A DNA stretch of 18,367 nt, taken from contig CAKOMQ010000021.1 in the NCBI GenBank assembly GCA_934096715.1, positions 1 to 18,367 on the forward strand, written 5' to 3'. Position 1 is the first letter of the stretch. The number at the start of each line of letters is the position of its first letter. Positions 1 to 7,089 of the stretch are shown here, piece after piece. The notes under the pieces are model-generated. The model ran no database searches, was not told the origin of the DNA, and was given only the letters and a program-made list of their open reading frames with translations. The position numbers were made by a program, and so were the translations under genes. This DNA comes from an uncultured Bacilli bacterium (GTDB lineage Bacteria > Bacillota_I > Bacilli_A > RF39 > UBA660).

Positions 1-143
1 TTGTTTGCTTTACCTGTTACCTTAGCCCCTGTCTTATCACTAGTTGCATTTATACTAAAGTATGCATATGTTCCACCTATTAGTAATAATAATGCAAAAG
101 TGAATGCAACTACTATCAGTTGCTTTTTTTCTAGTTTTTTCAT
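1..143 (-). CDS. N-terminus of a secreted protein with TasA/SipW-type signal peptide (partial)
   Basis: Only the first 47 codons are in the window; the gene runs off the left edge. It begins with a basic stretch (MKKLEKK, residues 1-7), then a hydrophobic segment (about 8-24), then GGTYAYFS at 23-30. That layout is typical of SipW-dependent signal peptides of TasA/camelysin-like surface proteins. The ATG at 141-143 is preceded by AAGGAAGG at good spacing, which fixes the start. The product is inferred to be exported and cell-surface or matrix associated. It may belong to the same broad class as the protein at the right edge, but the two fragments do not overlap, so this cannot be tested here. 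The upstream region holds an 11-base homopolymer and possible leader structure. The mature function is unknown. Confidence 0.75.
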   Translation of the reverse strand, partial: MKKLEKKQLIVVAFTFALLLLIGGTYAYFSINATSDKTGAKVTGKAN

Positions 144-169
144 AATACCTTCCTTCTTTTCTAAATAAA

Positions 170-236
170 AAAGAGAAGATTTTACTCTCCTACTTTCTCA
201 CTCAGACTCATTTTCTCAACCCCCCCCCCCAGTAGG
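170..236 (-). promoter_or_regulatory. Possible structured 5' leader of the secreted-protein gene
   Basis: Read on the minus strand, CCTACT (236-231) can pair with AGTAGG (194-189), enclosing the G11 tract and several TGAG repeats. Just downstream GGAGAG (190-185) can pair with CTCTTT (175-170) using two G-U pairs, followed by a T-rich run. The two helices share the GG at 189-190, so they would compete, as in an attenuator. The second helix is weak and no known riboswitch class is recognised. Confidence 0.25.
220..230. repeat. 11-base C homopolymer (G11 on the minus strand)
   Basis: Eleven consecutive C residues lie 77 bases upstream of the ATG of the secreted-protein gene, in DNA that is otherwise mostly A and T. 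Long G/C homopolymers are classical slipped-strand mispairing sites. Its place upstream of a surface-protein gene suggests phase-variable expression, but no variant lengths can be seen from one sequence. Confidence 0.9.
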
Positions 237-255
237 TTTTTCCCAGTTCTGAAGG

Positions 256-286
256 GGAATTTTATAACTTATCGGTATAAAATTTC
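256..286. repeat. AT-rich inverted repeat upstream of the secreted-protein gene
   Basis: AATTTTATA (258-266) and TATAAAATT (276-284) are perfect inverted copies with a 9-base spacer. Position 257/285 would be a G-U pair in RNA and 256/286 a G-C pair. A further ATAAAATT copy lies at 292-299. This could be a regulator site or RNA hairpin; no T tract follows on either strand, so it is not called a terminator. Confidence 0.5.
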
Positions 287-341
287 GGGTCATAAAATTC
301 ATATTTTTTAAATATTTTATTCTCTTTTACTATCAAGATAA

Positions 342-362
342 TCATATCAAATTTGATTATGA
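342..362. repeat. Near-perfect palindrome downstream of murF
   Basis: TCATATCAAA (342-351) faces TTTGATTATGA (352-362), giving a 10-bp dyad with one extra base. The core ATCAAATTTGAT is a perfect 12-bp palindrome. It lies between the murF stop and the secreted-protein gene, where an operator would fit. No U tract follows, so termination is doubtful. Confidence 0.4.
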
Positions 363-395
363 ATTGCAACACCCAAAAATAAATTTTTATTTAGT

Positions 396-1739
396 TTACA
401 TTTTCTTTAATTCTTCGACTATATAATCAAAGTTATTAAAGTGACTTGCTTTAACTAATATTACATCATCTGGTTTAATAATACTTTTTAATAACTTAAC
501 AGCGTCTTCTTTATTATCAAAATGATAAGAATTATTTTTATCAAAGCCAAGATCTTCTGCATACTTATTGATATAATCTGTATGATCTCCAACAGTAACA
601 ATAATATCAATACCTGATTCATAAGCACACACGCCTAGTGTACCATGACCTTCATCAGCATAATCTGCAAGTTGTCCAATTGTACCAAGAACAGCAATCT
701 TTCTATTTTTATAAAGCCCTAGAGCCTTTAAAGCATAAGAACATGCTTCTAAATTAGAATTATAACAGTCACTAATTATTTTATAACCATTAACTTCTAT
801 TACTTCATTTCTACCACTAGTAAATGTAGTTTCTTCAATGCCTTTTTTGATAAGAGATAAATCAACATCTAACATTTCACCAATAGTAATGGCTGCCAAA
901 GCGTTATAAATATTATGAATACCTGGTTTAGGTACAGTTATACTTGTACCTTTGTACTCTAAAGTAGAAGTATTTTCATTAAGTTCAAGTACTTTACACA
1001 TATATTCACTTTCGTTATCAATACCATAAGTTATAGTGTTATTACTAAGAGCATATTCATGTAATAGATCATTATCATTATTTACAACAAGTACTTTATC
1101 TTTCATACCATCAAGTATTTCTAGTTTAGCTTTTAATATATCATGTCTTGTACCAAGAAGTTCAACATGACAAGTACCAATATTAATAATTAAACTTATA
1201 GTAGGATTAGCACATTTAGATAAATGAGTTATTTCATTATAATGATCCATACCCATTTCAACTACTAAACATTCATGGTCTGATAAATTTAGAATAGTAA
1301 GTGGTACACCTATATTATTATTCATATTATCTAATGTTTTTAATGTCTTATATTTTTGAGATAATACTCCATATATTAAATCTTTAGTTGTTGTTTTACC
1401 AGCAGAACCTGTTAGGGCAACAACTGGAATATTATATAAACTTCTTTTATAATGTGCAATTTCTAATAAAAAGTCTTTAGCATTTTTAACTACTATAACA
1501 GTTTGATCTTTATAAGTATCTAAAAGACTTTTATCATTTATTTTCTCTACTACACATACTTTAAAACCAAGACTTAAAGCATTAGAAAGAAAATCTGATC
1601 CATCAAAAGTTTCTCCTTTAATACCTACAAAGATATCTTTTAGTACTCTAGAATCTATTGATACAGTATTTACTGTTATGTCTTGTTTATTGTATATTTC
1701 TAAATAATTAATATTTTCTAATATATCATATAATTTCAT
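396..1739 (-). CDS. murF: UDP-MurNAc-tripeptide--D-Ala-D-Ala ligase MurF
   Basis: MurF is the cytoplasmic ATP-dependent ligase that adds D-Ala-D-Ala to the UDP-MurNAc-tripeptide, the last soluble step of peptidoglycan precursor synthesis. The 447-residue length is normal. Visible motifs are the P-loop GSAGKTTTK (111-119), NMNNNIGVPLTIL (138-150) typical of MurF, EMGMDH (161-166), HVELLG (191-196) with K204 for the carbamylated-lysine position, the NALAA helix (279-283) and SGRNEV (308-313). Two motifs drift: DCYNSNLE (324-331) lacks the usual Pro after Asn, and HGTLG (365-369) replaces the usual H-x-x-V-G. The ATG follows a strong GGGGGTGA ribosome binding site. A TGATATAAT extended -10-like element (1765-1757) sits so close to that site that it may not be the real promoter. 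The gene follows lon behind a terminator and is probably transcribed separately. Confidence 0.95.
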   Translation of the reverse strand: MKLYDILENINYLEIYNKQDITVNTVSIDSRVLKDIFVGIKGETFDGSDFLSNALSLGFKVCVVEKINDKSLLDTYKDQTVIVVKNAKDFLLEIAHYKRSLYNIPVVALTGSAGKTTTKDLIYGVLSQKYKTLKTLDNMNNNIGVPLTILNLSDHECLVVEMGMDHYNEITHLSKCANPTISLIINIGTCHVELLGTRHDILKAKLEILDGMKDKVLVVNNDNDLLHEYALSNNTITYGIDNESEYMCKVLELNENTSTLEYKGTSITVPKPGIHNIYNALAAITIGEMLDVDLSLIKKGIEETTFTSGRNEVIEVNGYKIISDCYNSNLEACSYALKALGLYKNRKIAVLGTIGQLADYADEGHGTLGVCAYESGIDIIVTVGDHTDYINKYAEDLGFDKNNSYHFDNKEDAVKLLKSIIKPDDVILVKASHFNNFDYIVEELKKM

Positions 1740-1784
1740 TTACTTTCACCCCCTAAATTATATCATAAGTAAATATACTTTAGA

Positions 1785-1826
1785 ATGATAAATAAATAAT
1801 TAGACACTTTTCTATGTCTAATTATT
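1785..1826 (-). terminator. Intrinsic terminator of lon
   Basis: A perfect 12-bp stem (1795-1806 with 1815-1826) and 8-base loop is followed on the minus strand by a T-rich tail. The stem contains the lon stop codon (1822-1824). Confidence 0.85.
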
Positions 1827-4086
1827 CAAATATTCCATTATATACTTCATCATAATTGCTGACTAATTTTATATTCATATCTTTCTTTATTATCTCGGGA
1901 ATATCTTTTAAGTCAACTTCATTTTCAAGTGGTACATACATAGTCTTAATTCCACTATTATAAGCTGCGATTAGTTTTTCTTTTAATCCACCAATTCTTT
2001 TAATGTTACCATTTAAAGTGATTTCGCCTGTAAAACAAGTAGTGTCGGATATCTTGACTTCTCTTAATAAAGATAAGAGAACTGTTGCAATACTTACTCC
2101 TGCTGAAGGGCCATCTTTTTTAAGTGCTCCATCTAAAAGATGAATATGAATATCGAAACCTGTAAATTCAGCATCATATTTACTTTTAATCATACTAATA
2201 GCAACATTTATACTTTCTTTAATAACTTTTTCTAAATTTCCAGTTACAATTATATTACCTTTACCAAGTATTTTGATAGCTTCAATTTCAGTAATAATTC
2301 CACCAGTATTTGTACAAGCAACTGAATTAACTATACCATATTTATCAAACTTATTAACGCTATCTCTATAGATATATTCACCTAAATAACTAGTTATTTC
2401 TTCATCTATGACATTAGTTTCATTATTCATTAAAGATTTACGTATAATCTTTTCTAAATATCTATATAGATTACGTACTCCAGACTCACAAGTATAATGA
2501 TTAATTACAGTCTTAATAACTTCATCGCTTATTTTTATCTTCTTAGTTACATTGTATTCAGTAAATATTCTAGGTATCAAATATTTCTTAGCTATATCTA
2601 CTTTTTCAAAACAAGTGTAACTATTAAGTTCAATAACTTCTAATCTATCTAATAAAGTTATAGGTATATCATTAATATCATTAGCTGTAAGAATAAATAA
2701 GATATTACTTAAATCAAATGGTTCTTCTAAATAATTATCAACAAATGTTTTATTTTGAGTAGAATCTAATATATCTAAAAGTGTACTAGCAGGATCCCCT
2801 TTATAATCTTTAACCATTTTATCTACTTCATCAATTAAGAAGACAGGATTTTTAGTGTTACATTTTCTTAAACCTTGAATTATTTTACCTGGTTCACTTC
2901 CTAAGTAAGTTTTTCTGTTACCAATAAGTTCAGTACTATCATTAAGTCCTGCTACGCTTATCTTATAAAATTCTCTATTAAGAGACTCTGCTATACTTTC
3001 TACTATAGTAGTTTTACCTACTCCAGGTGGTCCTACTAAACAAATAATAGGACTAGTTATATTTTCATTAATAGATTTTAAGAATACATAATCACCAATA
3101 CGATCTTTTATCTTCTCCATGCCATAATGACTCTTATCAAGGCTTTTTATTACTTTTTTATAGTCTAATACTTCTTTTGAATAATTATTCCAAGGAAGCA
3201 TTAAAAACAAGTCTAGATAGTTTCTAATAACACTTATTTCAGGAGAATTATCACTCATGTGTTCATATTTTTCTATTTCATTTAAAATATGTTTATTAGT
3301 TCTTTCATTTAAATTTAAATTATTTAAGATATTTTTAAATCTTTTAACTTCTTCGTCATGAAAATTACTAGTACCTAAAGCTTTATTTATTTCATTAATC
3401 TTTTCTTTTAAATAATATTCTTCTTGAGTCTTTGTAAATGATTGTTCTAATTTTTCATCTATTTTTCTATCTAGTTCAACTACTTTAATTTCTAGAGAAA
3501 TATCTTTCATTAATAAGTCAGCTCTTTTAATACCATTTAGTTCTTGCATATATTCTAATTTTCTTTGAGTATTTATTGGTATAAAAGCACATATAACATC
3601 TGTAAGTAAGTTAACACCTGTTATATTATTAATAGATTTTAATATGCTATTACTTACATTCTCACTAGAATCTATATATTCTTTTAAAAGTTCTTTTAAC
3701 TTTCTAGTTGTAGCTTCTTCAAGTACTTTATCATATTTAGGTAACTCCAAAAAACTTATATAAGAATTAATAATATCATTAGTAAAACTTGTATACTCAT
3801 CAACTTTAACTCTTTTTTCACCCTTAATATTTACTCTTAAGTTATTATTAGGAAGTTCAATTACATTTGTTACACTAGCGACTACACCTATTTTAGGTAG
3901 ATCGTCTACACTTGGAGAAGATTCAAGTTCATCAAGTGGCGCTACTACTAAAAGTTTATTATTAAACTTCTTTTCAGATAATCTTATGATCTTTTTACTA
4001 ATAGAATCTTTAAGTTCTATCTTAATTTCTTGATGTGGTAAGATAACTAAATTTTTAAGAATTAATACTAAAAGTTGTTTGTTCAT
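1822..4086 (-). CDS. lon: ATP-dependent protease LonA
   Basis: Lon is a cytoplasmic homo-oligomeric AAA+ serine protease that degrades misfolded and regulatory proteins. All parts are present in 754 residues: an N-terminal LON substrate-binding domain (about 1-190), a coiled linker (about 200-300), the AAA+ module with Walker A GPPGVGKT (352-359) and Walker B FLIDEV (416-421), and a C-terminal protease domain. The catalytic Ser is S661 in KDGPSAG and the Lys is K704 in GGLKEKL, 43 residues apart as in the family. The ATG has GGGAGGT upstream at good spacing and its own promoter at 4121-4149. No HrcA or CtsR operator is recognised. In Bacillus lon follows tig and clpX; here tig is separated from lon by a TnpB cassette and clpX is absent from the interval. 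Confidence 0.97.
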   Translation of the reverse strand: MNKQLLVLILKNLVILPHQEIKIELKDSISKKIIRLSEKKFNNKLLVVAPLDELESSPSVDDLPKIGVVASVTNVIELPNNNLRVNIKGEKRVKVDEYTSFTNDIINSYISFLELPKYDKVLEEATTRKLKELLKEYIDSSENVSNSILKSINNITGVNLLTDVICAFIPINTQRKLEYMQELNGIKRADLLMKDISLEIKVVELDRKIDEKLEQSFTKTQEEYYLKEKINEINKALGTSNFHDEEVKRFKNILNNLNLNERTNKHILNEIEKYEHMSDNSPEISVIRNYLDLFLMLPWNNYSKEVLDYKKVIKSLDKSHYGMEKIKDRIGDYVFLKSINENITSPIICLVGPPGVGKTTIVESIAESLNREFYKISVAGLNDSTELIGNRKTYLGSEPGKIIQGLRKCNTKNPVFLIDEVDKMVKDYKGDPASTLLDILDSTQNKTFVDNYLEEPFDLSNILFILTANDINDIPITLLDRLEVIELNSYTCFEKVDIAKKYLIPRIFTEYNVTKKIKISDEVIKTVINHYTCESGVRNLYRYLEKIIRKSLMNNETNVIDEEITSYLGEYIYRDSVNKFDKYGIVNSVACTNTGGIITEIEAIKILGKGNIIVTGNLEKVIKESINVAISMIKSKYDAEFTGFDIHIHLLDGALKKDGPSAGVSIATVLLSLLREVKISDTTCFTGEITLNGNIKRIGGLKEKLIAAYNSGIKTMYVPLENEVDLKDIPEIIKKDMNIKLVSNYDEVYNGIFE

Positions 4087-4120
4087 AGATTACCTCCCAA
4101 AAATTTAATTTGCAAGTTTT

Positions 4121-4149
4121 ATTATAATGGTTGGAAGCTGTTTTGTAAA
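4121..4149 (-). promoter_or_regulatory. Sigma-A-type promoter of lon
   Basis: On the minus strand TTTACA (4149-4144), a 17-base spacer and TATAAT (4126-4121) lie 35 bases before the lon start. The order -35, spacer, -10, GGGAGGT, ATG is complete. Confidence 0.8.
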
Positions 4150-4223
4150 GGGAAAATTCTACAAATTACATTGATTAATTTTAAAGTTTATACATTACTA
4201 TTTATTATTTATATAAGAAAAAA

Positions 4224-4247
4224 TGTCGTAAGAAATGCCGGAACATA
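4224..4247 (+). repeat. Two degenerate copies of the 12-bp repeat, 3' side of tnpB
   Basis: TGTCGTAAGAAA (4224-4235) matches the 12-bp unit TGTCGTAACAAA of the array at 5601-5660 in 11 of 12 bases. The adjacent TGCCGGAACATA (4236-4247) matches in 9 of 12. Both have the same orientation as the array on the other side of the cassette. Confidence 0.6.
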
Positions 4248-4279
4248 AGTTAAATTTCTAACAAAATCTAACACTTATG
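4244..4279 (-). repeat. Candidate right-end hairpin of the TnpB element
   Basis: CATAAGT (4244-4250) and ACTTATG (4273-4279) form 7-bp arms, extendable inward with a 2-base bulge. They lie just beyond the RNA-like hairpins that follow tnpB. Subterminal hairpins are normal for IS200/IS605-type ends, but the exact boundary is not determined. Confidence 0.45.
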
Positions 4280-4377
4280 ATATCTCACGATATCATTTTT
4301 CTGCTTCACAGAAGCCTAAGGTTTCTCCACAGACCAACTTCGGATGGTCGCCACCCTACTAATTTTTACTTTTTATT
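4277..4377 (-). ncRNA. Candidate omega/reRNA scaffold at the 3' end of tnpB
   Basis: TnpB nucleases use a guide RNA made from the 3' end of the element. Directly after the tnpB stop, on the minus strand, come three hairpins: GACCA/TGGTC (4349-4345 with 4336-4332), GCTTC-TGT-GAAGC (4315-4303), and ATGATATC-GTGA-GATATCAT (4296-4277), a perfect 8-bp stem with a GNRA-type loop. This density of structure in AT-rich noncoding DNA fits an RNA scaffold. The guide would start at or beyond the last hairpin, on the lon side. The ends are estimates, and transcription may begin inside tnpB. Confidence 0.55.
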
Positions 4378-5526
4378 TTATATTAAATTTTCTTTTATAT
4401 ATTTTGTTAATCCTTCAAACATTATATTTATACTAGCATTTATATCTCTATCATGAACACATTCACAATTTTTACAAATCCAACTTCTTACACTTAAATC
4501 CTTTACTTTTATTTCTTTATAATTACATCTATTACATATTTGACTACTTGGATAATACTTATTTATTTCTATTACTTTCTTACCCAGCCATTCTGCTTTA
4601 TATTTAAGTATACGTAAGAATTCTCCCATTGGAACTTGATTTAAATATTTTGCTACTTTGTGTACTTGATACATTTCTTTTATATCTAATGATTCTACTG
4701 CGATAATATCATTATCTTTTAATATCTTATTTGTAACAGTATGAATCATATGCTTTCTTGAATTTCTTATTTTTAAATATAATCTTTGAATTTTTAACTT
4801 CATTTTATTATAGTTTTTACTTCCAGGAACACATCTGGATAAACCTTTTTGTAATCCCTTTAACCTTTTCTCATTCATTTTTACTTCATTCTTAATTTTT
4901 TCTCCATCAGAAGTAACAATAAAATCTTTTATACCTAAATCTAACCCAACAACATTATTTAAATCAATAGCTGGTTTAGTAAATGGTACTTCTACTAAAA
5001 CACTTACATAATATTTGCCTGCATCTTTTGATACAGTTGTAGACTTAATCTTACCAGGTATTAGTTTTAAATTTCTATAACCCCTAATTTTAACTTCATT
5101 TAATTTAGGCAACGTAATTAATTTATTCTTTAAATCAATGCGGATACTTTCGTAATTAGTATCTTTGTAAGTGCTTCTAATATTATTAGTTCTATAACTA
5201 TCATGAACATTTTTCTTTTTGAATTTTGGATATCCATAGCCACTAAAAAACTTTACAAAAGCATCATCTAAGTTAAATGTAGCTGTTTGTAATGCACATG
5301 AATCAATTTCTTTTAACCATTCATATTCTTTTTTTAATACAGTTAACTCTTTTAATTGATCATATTTGTTTATTTTAGTTTTATTTAATTCATATTTATT
5401 CTTTCTCTCAGCCAGAAAAGTATTATATATAAATCTTGTGCTGCCAAAAGTTTTCTCAATTAATGCTTTTTGAGAATCAGTTGGATATAATCTAAATTTA
5501 TATGCCTTATATGTCTTCATTTTCAA
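4378..5526 (-). CDS. tnpB: RNA-guided transposon nuclease TnpB (IS200/IS605, IS1341-like)
   Basis: TnpB is the Cas12 ancestor. With an RNA from its own 3' end it cuts DNA next to a short motif and helps the element persist. The 382-residue protein is full length: an N-terminal KAYKFRLYP segment (7-15), a helical and beta-barrel part, then a split RuvC domain. The likely catalytic residues are D196 (GLDLGIKD), E278 (AVESLDIK) and D361 (HDRDINAS), with a zinc ribbon of C331, C334, C351 and C354. The triad is intact, so it should be an active nuclease rather than a TldR-type dead regulator. The first possible start is TTG at 5526, closest to an AAGGGGGT site; ATG at 5520 is two codons in. No tnpA transposase is in the window, so mobility would need one in trans. 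The cassette sits between the tig terminator and lon promoter and breaks no gene. Confidence 0.95.
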   Translation of the reverse strand: MKMKTYKAYKFRLYPTDSQKALIEKTFGSTRFIYNTFLAERKNKYELNKTKINKYDQLKELTVLKKEYEWLKEIDSCALQTATFNLDDAFVKFFSGYGYPKFKKKNVHDSYRTNNIRSTYKDTNYESIRIDLKNKLITLPKLNEVKIRGYRNLKLIPGKIKSTTVSKDAGKYYVSVLVEVPFTKPAIDLNNVVGLDLGIKDFIVTSDGEKIKNEVKMNEKRLKGLQKGLSRCVPGSKNYNKMKLKIQRLYLKIRNSRKHMIHTVTNKILKDNDIIAVESLDIKEMYQVHKVAKYLNQVPMGEFLRILKYKAEWLGKKVIEINKYYPSSQICNRCNYKEIKVKDLSVRSWICKNCECVHDRDINASINIMFEGLTKYIKENLI

Positions 5527-5548
5527 TTTTACCCCCTTGGATAATACA

Positions 5549-5577
5549 ATTATAACATACGTTCGTTAGTGTGTAAA
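5549..5577 (-). promoter_or_regulatory. Promoter of tnpB with a LexA-like box in its spacer
   Basis: On the minus strand TTTACA (5577-5572), a 17-base spacer and TATAAT (5554-5549) form a near-consensus promoter with an extended -10 TG. Between the hexamers, CGAACGTATGTT (5565-5554) matches the first 12 positions of the Gram-positive LexA/DinR box CGAACRNRYGTTYG; the last two positions do not match. Repressor binding there would block RNA polymerase. The promoter is well supported; the SOS operator is a hypothesis. Confidence 0.7.
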
Positions 5578-5600
5578 TGATTTTTATTTATTTTGAAGAA

Positions 5601-5660
5601 TGTCGTAACAAATGTCGTAACAAATGTCGTAACAAATGTCGTAACAAATGTCGTAACAAA
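5601..5660 (+). repeat. Five perfect tandem copies of a 12-bp unit
   Basis: TGTCGTAACAAA is repeated five times without a mismatch, with partial copies at both ends. The array lies directly upstream of the tnpB promoter. Related copies occur beyond the other end of the cassette at 4224-4247. Units are contiguous with no spacers, so it is not a CRISPR array. It could be a protein-binding array, part of the element's left end, or a target array that the element entered. Confidence 0.95.
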
Positions 5661-5665
5661 TGTTT

Positions 5666-5704
5666 ACTTTTGTTCCACAAATATCAAAAGTGTGAAACAA
5701 AAGT
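5666..5704. repeat. Strong hairpin, candidate left end of the TnpB element
   Basis: Arms 5666-5679 and 5691-5704 pair over 14 positions with a single C/A mismatch around an 11-base loop; the outer 9 bp (ACTTTTGTT with AACAAAAGT) are perfect. It lies between the 12-bp array and the tig terminator, on the 5' side of tnpB, where a left-end hairpin is expected. It may instead be a second dyad downstream of tig. Confidence 0.45.
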
Positions 5705-5705
5705 C

Positions 5706-5733
5706 AAAAAAAGACTGCAAACATTTGCAGCCA
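5706..5733 (-). terminator. Intrinsic terminator of tig
   Basis: On the minus strand, CTGCAAA (5730-5724) pairs with TTTGCAG (5721-5715), extended by two pairs to 9 bp. It is followed by seven T residues (5712-5706). It begins 10 bases after the tig stop. Confidence 0.9.
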
Positions 5734-5742
5734 TTTTTTTGA

Positions 5743-6996
5743 TTATTTATTTGAATCTCTTAATATTTCTAATGCTTTATGCATTTTCATATCATATTTA
5801 ATTACTTCAGCACTTCCATAAGCTTTAATTAATTCTTCTTCACTAATGCCATAGTTTTCAGCCATTTCTTTAATTTTAGCTTCAACTTCTTTATCAGTAA
5901 ATTTAACGTTTTCAGCTTCAGCAACTTTTTCAATTAAATAACGATATTTAACTCTCTTAGTAGCTTCGCCTTCCATTTGTTTATGTAAGTCTTCATGAGT
6001 TGTACCAGTAAATTCATAATATTGTTCAATAGATAAACCTTGCATTTTTAATTGATCTTCATATTGATGCATCATTCTATGTACTTCATCGTCAATAATT
6101 TCTTCATTAATATCTACTGTTAAATTTTCACTAGCTTTTTCTAGTACTTCATCTAAGAATTTATCTTCTAATTCTTGATTCTTTCTTTCAATAATAGTTT
6201 TCTTAATTTCAGCTTCTAATTCTTCTTTAGTTTTCATGTCATCATAGCCAAGATCTTTAAAGAATTCTTCATTGATTTCTGGTTCAACCTTAGTTTTAAT
6301 TTCATTAATTTTAACTTTAAATAAAACTTCTTTATCTTTTAAATGTTCTACATAATCACTAGGGAATTTTAAGTTAAGTTCTAATTCTTCTCCAGCTTTA
6401 TGTCCAACTAAACCTTCTTCAAATCCAGGAATAAATGAATGAGAACCAATTTCTAATGGGAAGTTTTCTCCTTTCCCACCATCTAAAGCTTTTCCATCAA
6501 CATATCCATCAAAGTCAATTATAGCAGTATCTCCAAGAGCTACTTCTCCATTTTCCTTTACAACTACATCAGCAAGTTGTGTTCTTAATGCTTTAATTTC
6601 TTCTTCGATTTCTTTCTTAGTTGCAGTAGCTTTTTCTAATTTAACACCTAAATTTTTATATTCTCCTAATTTAATTTCAGGTTCACTAATAATAGTGATT
6701 TTAAATATAACTGTAGAATCGCTAATACCTGTAACATCGATAGTAGGTTCAACTACTGGAATAACTTTATTATCTTCTAATACTTTTCTATAAGCAATAT
6801 TTAATGCTTCATTAACAGCGTCGTTATATAATGATTCAATTCCAAAATTCTTTATATAAATATCTTTTGGTGCATTTCCCTTTCTAAAACCATCAATTTT
6901 CACTTCTTTATTATTTTTCTTAAAACTATTATCTAGGCAAGTTTCCCATTCCTTACCTTCAATTTTAATTTCAAATTCATGTACATTCTTTTTCAT
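5743..6996 (-). CDS. tig: Trigger factor, ribosome-bound chaperone and peptidyl-prolyl isomerase
   Basis: Trigger factor docks at the ribosomal exit tunnel and shields nascent chains. The 417-residue protein has the three usual parts: an N-terminal ribosome-binding domain with the signature loop GFRKGNAP (36-43, canonical GFRxGxxP), an FKBP-like PPIase domain (about 150-235, from GDTAIIDFDGYVDG through IPGFEEGLVGHKAGEE), and a long helical C-terminal chaperone domain. The ATG is preceded by AAGGAGTG at 8 bases. It has its own promoter (7025-7053) and terminator (5706-5733), so it is a single-gene transcript between tsf and the TnpB cassette. Nothing is truncated. Confidence 0.96.
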   Translation of the reverse strand: MKKNVHEFEIKIEGKEWETCLDNSFKKNNKEVKIDGFRKGNAPKDIYIKNFGIESLYNDAVNEALNIAYRKVLEDNKVIPVVEPTIDVTGISDSTVIFKITIISEPEIKLGEYKNLGVKLEKATATKKEIEEEIKALRTQLADVVVKENGEVALGDTAIIDFDGYVDGKALDGGKGENFPLEIGSHSFIPGFEEGLVGHKAGEELELNLKFPSDYVEHLKDKEVLFKVKINEIKTKVEPEINEEFFKDLGYDDMKTKEELEAEIKKTIIERKNQELEDKFLDEVLEKASENLTVDINEEIIDDEVHRMMHQYEDQLKMQGLSIEQYYEFTGTTHEDLHKQMEGEATKRVKYRYLIEKVAEAENVKFTDKEVEAKIKEMAENYGISEEELIKAYGSAEVIKYDMKMHKALEILRDSNK

Positions 6997-7024
6997 GTTT
7001 AAAACACTCCTTCTTTCACGATTT

Positions 7025-7053
7025 ATTATATCTTATATACAAATAATTTACAA
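7025..7053 (-). promoter_or_regulatory. Sigma-A-type promoter of tig
   Basis: TTGTAA (7053-7048), a 17-base spacer and TATAAT (7030-7025) on the minus strand, about 29 bases before the tig ATG, just downstream of the tsf terminator. Confidence 0.75.
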
Positions 7054-7062
7054 GTAAATATA

Positions 7063-7089
7063 AGAAAAAAGATAGTATTTGACACTATC
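7063..7089 (-). terminator. Intrinsic terminator of rpsB-tsf
   Basis: GATAGT (minus strand, 7089-7084) pairs with ACTATC (7076-7071) around a 7-base loop, followed by TTTTTTCTT. The stem is short but the T tract is clear, and it includes the tsf TAG stop (7085-7087). Confidence 0.75.

Noticed and set aside
4378..5526. TnpB as a nuclease-dead TldR-type regulator
   Set aside because: D196, E278 and D361 and the zinc-ribbon cysteines are all present.
5601..5660. CRISPR-like array
   Set aside because: Units are 12 bp and directly contiguous, with no spacers and no cas genes.
5577..5801. Open frame on the plus strand encoding an NKCR repeat
   Set aside because: It is only the translation of the 12-bp noncoding array, runs over the tig terminator and has no ribosome binding site.
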